Source of the DNA: an uncultured Propionibacteriaceae bacterium | GTDB lineage: Bacteria > Actinomycetota > Actinomycetes > Propionibacteriales > Propionibacteriaceae | Length of the DNA: 18,383 bases | NCBI GenBank assembly: GCA_945875065.1 | Contig: CAMCJC010000010.1 | Coordinates: 1 to 18,383 of the forward strand | Reading direction: 5' to 3' | In this document: positions 13,171-18,383 of the stretch, one piece after another | How positions within the stretch are numbered: the stretch's first letter is position 1 | Layout of the letters: each line of letters begins with the position of its first letter | The notes under the pieces: generated by a model | Told to the model about the DNA's origin: nothing | What the model saw: the letters and a program-made list of their open reading frames with translations, nothing else | Database searches by the model: none | Made by a program: the position numbers and the translations under genes

Positions 13171-14631
13171 GTGGGTACTGGCACGCGCGAGATGCTGAGC
13201 GTCGGCATCGACATTGGGACCACCACCAGCCAGCTGGTGCTCTCCCGCCTGTCGGTGTCGAACCAGGCGCGCGCCGGCCTGGTGCCCAGACTCGATGTCG
13301 ACGAGCGAACCGTCCTCTACCAGAGCGAACCGCACCTAACGCCCCTGTCGAGCCCCGACGAGATCAACGTGCGCGAGTTGGTGGCGATGATTCACGATGA
13401 GTACGCGCGGGCTGGCATCGACTCCTCGCAGGTGGAAACTGGCGCCGTGATCATCACGGGCGAGACGGCCCGGACCCGCAACGCGGAGGCGATCCTGCAG
13501 GGCTTATCCGACCTGGCCGGTGAGTTCGTCGTCACCGTCGCGGGGCCCAGCCTCGAATCCCAGATCGCCGGTCGTGGGTCGGGGGCGAGCGACTGGGCGG
13601 CCGATCACTACGCCACCATCGTGAACGTCGACATCGGCGGCGGTTCAGCCAACGCCGCGATCTTCCGGGCCGGCAAGCACGTCGCCTCCGCGGCGGTGAT
13701 GGTGGGCGGACGCCAGGCCATGGTCGATCCGAACACCGGCGTCCTGGTGCACCTCAAGCCAGCCGGCGAGGTCATCGTCGAGCACTGCAAGCTCGACCTG
13801 CGGATCGGGAAGGTGGCGCCGTTGCCAGTGCTGCGTCAGTTCACCGACGCGATGGCCGACGTCGTCGTCGATCTGGTTCTAGGCGAGACCTCGGCGCTTG
13901 GGGAGAAGCTGATGCTGACCCCGCCGCTCGCGGTCGATGGCCCGATCGCCGCGTACTTCGTGTCCGGCGGGGTGGGTGCCGCCTACTACGGGCAAGCGCC
14001 CAGCGATACGGTCTCCGAGATCGGCCGCTACGGCGACGTCGGGCCGCTGCTCGCGCAGTCGCTGCGGGAGAACCCGCGGTGGCGCCAACTGCGCGTCGAG
14101 GAGCCGGCGCAGACGCTGCGGGCCACCGTGCTCGGGGCCGCGAGCCAGCAGGTCACGCTGTCCGGTTCGACGATCTGGGCCGAGCGTTCCCACCTGCCGT
14201 TGAAGAACCTCCCAGTGATTGAGCCGCGGATGGTCGACCATGTGCCCGGCTATCGCGACTCCGAGGCGGTCAGGCGGGCCGTGACGCAGGCCGTCGAGCG
14301 CTGGGACCGCGGCGGGTCGGACAAGGGAAACTTCGTTATCGCCCTCGACCTGCCCACCTTGATGGTCTACCCGCAGATCATCGATCTCGCCGCTGGCCTG
14401 GCCGCGTTCGCAGCCGACTACCTGCCAGAGGGCAGGCCTCTGGTCCTGGTCACCGAGCAGGACTATGCCCAGGTGCTGGGCCAGACCATCAAAGCCAAGG
14501 CGCCCGGCCTGCCGGTGATCGTCGTCGACCAGATCGGCCTTGGGGAGGGGGACTTCATCGACATTGGTGAGCCCCTGTTCGATGGCCGGGTCGTGCCCGT
14601 GTCTGTGAAGACTCTCGTCTTTTACCAGTGA
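13171..14631 (+). CDS. eutA: Ethanolamine ammonia-lyase reactivating factor EutA
   Basis: A 486-residue protein (E. coli EutA is about 467) of the actin-like ATPase superfamily. The first phosphate-binding loop is VGIDIGTTTSQLVLS (about residues 11-25) and a second glycine-rich motif is NVDIGGGSANAAIF (about 151-164). EutA exchanges damaged cobalamin for intact adenosylcobalamin on EutBC, using ATP. The GTG at 13171 is the start, with GGAAG 7 nt upstream, 1 nt after the eutN stop. An internal ATG at 13192 would also keep the first motif but lacks a ribosome site. The gene precedes its client eutB by 46 bp, the only sizeable gap in the operon, occupied by a 9-codon mini-ORF. Confidence 0.94.
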   Translation: MGTGTREMLSVGIDIGTTTSQLVLSRLSVSNQARAGLVPRLDVDERTVLYQSEPHLTPLSSPDEINVRELVAMIHDEYARAGIDSSQVETGAVIITGETARTRNAEAILQGLSDLAGEFVVTVAGPSLESQIAGRGSGASDWAADHYATIVNVDIGGGSANAAIFRAGKHVASAAVMVGGRQAMVDPNTGVLVHLKPAGEVIVEHCKLDLRIGKVAPLPVLRQFTDAMADVVVDLVLGETSALGEKLMLTPPLAVDGPIAAYFVSGGVGAAYYGQAPSDTVSEIGRYGDVGPLLAQSLRENPRWRQLRVEEPAQTLRATVLGAASQQVTLSGSTIWAERSHLPLKNLPVIEPRMVDHVPGYRDSEAVRRAVTQAVERWDRGGSDKGNFVIALDLPTLMVYPQIIDLAAGLAAFAADYLPEGRPLVLVTEQDYAQVLGQTIKAKAPGLPVIVVDQIGLGEGDFIDIGEPLFDGRVVPVSVKTLVFYQ

Positions 14632-14635
14632 GCCT

Positions 14636-14678
14636 AGGAAGGAACAACATGCAATCCGAATTGAAGGAGGTGGCCTGA
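14636..14678 (+). other. Mini-ORF with its own Shine-Dalgarno, coupled to eutB
   Basis: AGGAAGGA (14636-14643) is followed after 5 nt by ATG (14649) and nine codons, MQSELKEVA, ending in TGA (14676-14678). That stop overlaps the eutB ATG as TGATG. The codons AAG-GAG-GTG are also the eutB Shine-Dalgarno (AAGGAGG, 14664-14670). Translating the mini-ORF would occupy that site and hand ribosomes to eutB. The coupling role is inferred. Confidence 0.45.
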
Positions 14679-16045
14679 TGCTGTTGCGAACCAAGCTGTT
14701 CGGAGTGACCTATGAGTTCAAGGATCTCAAGGAGGTCCTCGCCAAGGCCAACGAAGAGAAATCGGGCGATCAGCAGGCCGGAATCGCGGCTCGTTCCTAC
14801 GCAGAACGCGTGGCGGCCCGCCTAGTCTTGGCTGAGGTACCGTTGTCCGCGCTTCGCGAGAACCCCGTCGTGCCGTACGAACAGGACGAGGTGACGCGCG
14901 TCATCGACGACGCCGTCAACGAGACCATCTACGACGAGATCAAGAACTGGAAGGTTGGGGAGTTCCGCGAGTGGATCCTCAGCAACAAAACCACGGGTGA
15001 CATGATCCGTCGCGTCAGCAACGCCCTGACCGGCGAGATGGTGGCGGGCGTCACGAAGCTGATGAGCAACCTCGACCTGGTTGTCGGCGGCAACAAGGTG
15101 CGCGTCGTCAAGCACTGCAACAACACGATCGGCCAGCCGGGGCGGCTCGCCTCCCGCAACCAGCCGAACCACCCGACCGACTCAGTCGACGGCATCCGTG
15201 CCACGACGTACGAGGGGTTGTCCTACGGATCCGGCGACTCCGTGATCGGAATCAACCCGTCTGACGACTCCGTCAGCTCCGTCAGCCGTCTGCTGGAGAT
15301 GACCAAGGAGATTATCGACCGCTGGGAGATCCCCACCCAGAACTGCGTGCTCGCCCACGTCACAACCCAGATGGAGTGCCTCAAGCGTGGTGCCCCCGTC
15401 GGCCTGGTGTTCCAGAGCCTCGCAGGCTCCGAGAAGGCGATGGAAAGCTTCGGCGTGAGCGTCGGCATGATCGACGAGGCCTACGACCTGGCGAAGAAGT
15501 ACTGCTGGCCCGCAGGACCGAACTACATGTACTTCGAAACCGGCCAGGGCTCGGCGTTGTCCGCCGACGCCCACCACGGCGCCGACCAGCTATGCCTTGA
15601 GGCACGCATCTACTCGATGGCCAAGCGTTGGGAGCCCTACCAGGTCAACACGGTCGTCGGGTTCATCGGCCCCGAATACCTGTACGACGCTACCCAGATC
15701 ACCCGCGCCGGCCTGGAGGACCATTTCATGGGCAAGCTGACGGGGATCTCGATGGGTTGCGATGTCTGCTACACCAACCACGCTAAGGCGACCCAGAACG
15801 ACTTGGAGAACCTCGCCGTTCTCCTCGCGGCGGCCGGCGGTAACTTCATCATGGGCGTCCCACAGGGGGACGACGCGATGTTGTCCTACCAGTCGACGAG
15901 CTACCACGACGCGCCGGCCCTACGTCAGGCGCTCGGCCTGCGTCCGTTGCCTGAGTTTGAGGCGTGGCTCGAAGAAATCGGCCTGTGGCGAGACGGCCAA
16001 CTCACCGACCTCGCCGGCGACCCGTCCTTCTTCCTCAAGAGGTGA
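14678..16045 (+). CDS. eutB: Ethanolamine ammonia-lyase large subunit EutB
   Basis: A 455-residue TIM-barrel catalytic subunit (E. coli 453). With EutC and adenosylcobalamin it converts ethanolamine to acetaldehyde and ammonia by a radical route. Substrate-binding residues fall at the same numbers as in E. coli EutB: Arg160 and Gln162 (SRNQPN), Asn193 (GINP), Glu287 (FETGQGSALSA) and Asp362 (GCDVCYTNHA). The enzyme should therefore be active. The ATG at 14678 has an ideal AAGGAGG 7 nt upstream. It is followed after 5 nt by eutC. It is the most strongly conserved gene of the operon and the reason for calling the whole cluster ethanolamine utilisation. Confidence 0.98.
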   Translation: MLLRTKLFGVTYEFKDLKEVLAKANEEKSGDQQAGIAARSYAERVAARLVLAEVPLSALRENPVVPYEQDEVTRVIDDAVNETIYDEIKNWKVGEFREWILSNKTTGDMIRRVSNALTGEMVAGVTKLMSNLDLVVGGNKVRVVKHCNNTIGQPGRLASRNQPNHPTDSVDGIRATTYEGLSYGSGDSVIGINPSDDSVSSVSRLLEMTKEIIDRWEIPTQNCVLAHVTTQMECLKRGAPVGLVFQSLAGSEKAMESFGVSVGMIDEAYDLAKKYCWPAGPNYMYFETGQGSALSADAHHGADQLCLEARIYSMAKRWEPYQVNTVVGFIGPEYLYDATQITRAGLEDHFMGKLTGISMGCDVCYTNHAKATQNDLENLAVLLAAAGGNFIMGVPQGDDAMLSYQSTSYHDAPALRQALGLRPLPEFEAWLEEIGLWRDGQLTDLAGDPSFFLKR

Positions 16046-16050
16046 GTGAC

Positions 16051-16944
16051 ATGACAGAGAACCTTGAGCAGATTGTCGCGCGAGTCATCGCCGAGTTGCA
16101 GCGCGAAGGCGTGAGCCCAGCCAGCCCCGTCAGCGCTACGCCCACGCCGTCTAGCGGGCTTGTGGTCGACCTTCCCGACCCGACCGTCCAGGAGGAGCGG
16201 CACCGGCTGCGCGTCGAGAATCCCTACGATCCCGACGGGCTGAAGAACCTGTGCGCCGCGACCAACGCCCGCATCGGCGTCGGCCGCACCGGGGCCCGCC
16301 CCAAGACGGCTTCGTTGCTGCTGTTCCAGGCCGACCACGGCGTCACCCAGGACGCGATCTACGGCGTCGTACCGGAGGAGACAAAGACCGCTCTCGACCT
16401 GTTCAGCGTCTCCACCAAGGCCGCCGACCGCGCCGAGTACCTGCTGCGACCCGATCTTGGGCGCCTGCTCACCGACGAGGCCAAAGCCCTCATCAACGAG
16501 CGCTGCAAGAAAGACCCGGACGTCCAGATCTGTATCGGCGATGGGCTGTCCGCCGCCGCGATCACCAACAATTTGGTCAACATCTACCCGGTGATCCAGC
16601 AGGGACTCAGCTCCGCGGGCCTATCGATGGGCACGCCGTTCTTCATCGAGAACTGCCGGGTTGGCGTAATGAATGACGTCAACACCATCGTCCGGGCTAA
16701 AGTCGTGATGCTGCTCATCGGGGAGCGGCCTGGCCTAGGGATTGCCGACGCGATGAGCGTCTACATGGGCTTCGACCCGCAACCCGGTAAGAGCGATGCC
16801 GACCGCGACTTGATCTGCATGATCACCACGCACGGCGGCACGAACCCCCTTGAGGCCGGCGCGTACGTCGTCGAGGTGGTTAAGAAGATGATCCAGCACG
16901 GTGCTTCCGGCGTGAAGCTCCGCGAACTCGCTACGGGAGCCTGA
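16051..16944 (+). CDS. eutC: Ethanolamine ammonia-lyase small subunit EutC
   Basis: A 297-residue subunit (E. coli 295) that completes the cobalamin site of the lyase. Conserved stretches include ARIGVGRTGARP, LLFQADH, PDVQICIGDGLSAAAIT, GTPFFIENCRVG and LLIGERPGLG. The N-terminal MTENLEQIVARVIAELQRE is an amphipathic helix followed by a Pro/Ser/Ala-rich linker (about 22-38). Such short extensions act as encapsulation peptides that carry enzymes into the microcompartment. The ATG at 16051 is chosen over a longer frame into eutB because AGAGGTGA lies just upstream and the targeting helix begins there. EutL follows after 3 nt. Confidence 0.96.
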   Translation: MTENLEQIVARVIAELQREGVSPASPVSATPTPSSGLVVDLPDPTVQEERHRLRVENPYDPDGLKNLCAATNARIGVGRTGARPKTASLLLFQADHGVTQDAIYGVVPEETKTALDLFSVSTKAADRAEYLLRPDLGRLLTDEAKALINERCKKDPDVQICIGDGLSAAAITNNLVNIYPVIQQGLSSAGLSMGTPFFIENCRVGVMNDVNTIVRAKVVMLLIGERPGLGIADAMSVYMGFDPQPGKSDADRDLICMITTHGGTNPLEAGAYVVEVVKKMIQHGASGVKLRELATGA

Positions 16945-16947
16945 GCC

Positions 16948-17601
16948 ATGATCCTCAAACCTGTAAAGCCAAACATCCTCTCGGCCCGCATCATCGCCAA
17001 CGTCGACCGTGGTTTTGCGCAACACCTGAAGCTAAAAGACCACCAGCGGTCGATCGCGATGCTTACGTGCGATATCGACGACGCCCTGTACGTCTCACTC
17101 GACGAGGCCACCAAGTTCGCCGAGGTCGACGTGGTATACGCCAAGAGCTTCTACGCCGGCTCCGGTTACCCATCTGGCCCCCTGTCAGGTGAGATCATCG
17201 GCATCCTCGCCGGGCCGACCCCCGCCGAGGTCCGCTCGGGTCTTGATGCGTGCATCTCGTTCTGCGAGGAGGAGGCACACTTCTACACCGCCAACGAAGC
17301 CGGGGATCTCACGTTCTTCCCCCATCTGATTTCCAGCACCGGGACGTATCTGAGTGGCGAGGCCGGTATCAATCCTGGAGAGCCCCTCGCGTACCTCATC
17401 GCGCCCCCGCTCGAGGCGACATACGCTCTCGATATGGCGATGAAGGCGGCGGAAGTCGAGATGAAGGTGTTCTTCGAACCCCCGTCCGAGACGAACTTCG
17501 CTGGCGGCCTGCTCACCGGCAGCCAAAGCGCCTGCCGCGCCGCTTGCTCGGCGTTCCAGGACGCGGTACTTGATGTCGCGGCGTCTCCGCTGAAGTTCTG
17601 A
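16948..17601 (+). CDS. eutL: Microcompartment shell protein EutL (tandem BMC domain)
   Basis: A 217-residue protein (E. coli EutL 219) with two fused BMC domains; it forms pseudohexameric trimers with a gated central pore in the shell facet. Recognisable conserved segments are VDRGFAQHLKL, YAKSFYAGSG, SGEIIGILAGPTPAEV-type, STGTYLSGEAGI, APPLEATYALD and PPSETNFAGGLLTGSQ. The ATG at 16948 has GGGAG upstream and follows the eutC stop by 3 nt. With EutN it is one of only two shell proteins in the window; the hexameric BMC tiles that make up most of the shell are not here and presumably lie downstream. Confidence 0.96.
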   Translation: MILKPVKPNILSARIIANVDRGFAQHLKLKDHQRSIAMLTCDIDDALYVSLDEATKFAEVDVVYAKSFYAGSGYPSGPLSGEIIGILAGPTPAEVRSGLDACISFCEEEAHFYTANEAGDLTFFPHLISSTGTYLSGEAGINPGEPLAYLIAPPLEATYALDMAMKAAEVEMKVFFEPPSETNFAGGLLTGSQSACRAACSAFQDAVLDVAASPLKF

Positions 17602-17608
17602 GGTGGCC

Positions 17609-18383
17609 ATGCAGTTCGATCCTGATCTAACCTCGGTGCAGCAGGCCAGGAACCTGTGCACCGGAGCGCAACAGGCGTTGCGGCAGTTCCAGTTCGCCTC
17701 CCAGGAGGAGGTCGACAGGATCTGCGAGGCGATGGTTGCCGCCGCGATGCGCGAGGCAAGCCGGCTCGGCCAGCTGGCGCACGACGAGACGGGGTTCGGA
17801 TACCCCGCCCACAAGAAGCTGAAGAACGAGTTCGCGGCGCAGAATCTGTGGGAGTCCATCAAGGACGTACCGACCTGCGGGGTCCTACGGCGCGACGAGG
17901 AGCGTGGCATCGTCGAGATCGGGTGGCCAGTCGGCGTGCTCGTCGCCCTCACGCCCTCGACCAACCCGACGTCGACGGCGTTCTTCAAGATCCTCATCGC
18001 CGTCAAGGCCCGCAACGCCATCGTCGTGGCGCCCCACCCGTCGGCCAAGCGCTCGACCGCCGAGGCGGTGCGCGTCATGGCCGAGGCGGGGGAGCGAGCC
18101 GGGATGCCGCCCGGTCTGGTCAGTTGCCTGACGGAGGTGACCATCGACGGCACCAACGCCCTGATGGATCACCCCGCCACCGCGCTGATCCTCGCAACCG
18201 GCGGCCCCGGCATGGTCAAGGCCGCACACAGCAAGGGCAAACCAGCGCTAGGCGTCGGCCCCGGTAACGTGCCCGCCTACGTCGACCGCAGCGCCCACGT
18301 CGTCAAGGCCGCCCAGATGATTGTCGAGTCGAAGTCGTTCGACTGCTCCACGATCTGCGCCACCGAACAGGCCGTCATAGCCG
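17609..18383 (+). CDS. eutE: Acetaldehyde dehydrogenase (CoA-acetylating), EutE type, 3' truncated by window
   Basis: 258 codons are visible before the right edge; the full protein would be near 470-490 residues, or longer if fused. It is an aldehyde dehydrogenase of the CoA-acylating class, converting acetaldehyde, CoA and NAD+ to acetyl-CoA. The cofactor segment is LTPSTNPTSTAFFK, followed by PHPSAK, ATGGPGMVKAAHSKGKP and GVGPGN. The catalytic cysteine is Cys250 in TICATEQ; a second, Cys246, precedes it. The motif resembles clostridial EutE and AdhE more than enterobacterial EutE. The ATG at 17609 has GAGGT just upstream, 7 nt after eutL. The ALDH fold begins almost at once, so no N-terminal encapsulation helix is present. 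An AdhE-type fusion with a C-terminal alcohol dehydrogenase cannot be excluded. Confidence 0.9.
   Translation, partial: MQFDPDLTSVQQARNLCTGAQQALRQFQFASQEEVDRICEAMVAAAMREASRLGQLAHDETGFGYPAHKKLKNEFAAQNLWESIKDVPTCGVLRRDEERGIVEIGWPVGVLVALTPSTNPTSTAFFKILIAVKARNAIVVAPHPSAKRSTAEAVRVMAEAGERAGMPPGLVSCLTEVTIDGTNALMDHPATALILATGGPGMVKAAHSKGKPALGVGPGNVPAYVDRSAHVVKAAQMIVESKSFDCSTICATEQAVIA

Noticed and set aside
13879..14694. A 271-codon minus-strand frame opposite eutA
   Set aside because: Antisense shadow with no family features and no promoter or ribosome site.
17185..18156. A 323-codon minus-strand frame opposite eutL and eutE
   Set aside because: Covers two conserved genes antisense; Ser/Arg/Ala-rich shadow composition.

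Overview
The window is high-GC bacterial DNA (about two-thirds G+C by eye). The uninterrupted clpP1-clpP2-clpX order behind tig, frequent GTG starts, TAnnnT-type -10 boxes and apparently leaderless genes all point to an actinomycete. Protein flavour and an anaerobic-style ethanolamine operon suggest something near Propionibacteriaceae, but that placement is inference. No insertion sequence, phage gene, CRISPR array or rRNA is visible, and no stretch over 300 bp lacks a gene.

Region 1 (1-1590, minus strand). tRNA genes alternate with protein genes, all in one direction: tRNA-Gly(UCC), a four-helix YvlD/phage-holin-4 family membrane protein, tRNA-Pro(UGG), a DeoR-family sugar regulator, then the first 12 codons of a gene that looks like an RpiB-type sugar-phosphate isomerase and runs off the left edge. 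Gaps between each tRNA and the protein gene after it are only 22-26 bp. Direct repeats lie between the regulator and the partial gene.

Region 2 (1659-10183, plus strand) is a protein quality-control block. It holds trigger factor (tig), an AI-2E/PerM-family permease, the two ClpP subunits, the ClpX unfoldase and a complete Tricorn protease. A 37-bp direct repeat (period 74 bp) sits at the tig/permease junction and duplicates the permease start codon. ClpP1 and Tricorn have no Shine-Dalgarno sequence but do have -10-like boxes 6 nt upstream, so they are probably leaderless. ClpXP cuts tagged or misfolded proteins to peptides, and Tricorn could trim those peptides further.

Region 3 (10176-18383) is an ethanolamine utilisation (Eut) microcompartment locus. 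A divergent GntR/MocR-type regulator (minus strand) faces eutH-eutN-eutA-eutB-eutC-eutL-eutE (plus strand; eutE is cut by the right edge). EutH imports ethanolamine. EutBC, the adenosylcobalamin-dependent lyase, splits it to acetaldehyde and ammonia. EutA reactivates the lyase, EutE converts acetaldehyde to acetyl-CoA, and EutN and EutL are shell proteins. Intergenic gaps are 1-7 bp except before eutB, where a 9-codon mini-ORF with its own Shine-Dalgarno ends on the eutB start codon.

The most unusual points are these. The MocR regulator has lost the PLP-anchoring lysine and two other cofactor-contact positions. The regulator/eutH interval carries three TGGTCYG repeats that resemble MocR operators. 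The eutB mini-ORF and the duplicated start at the permease gene also deserve a look.
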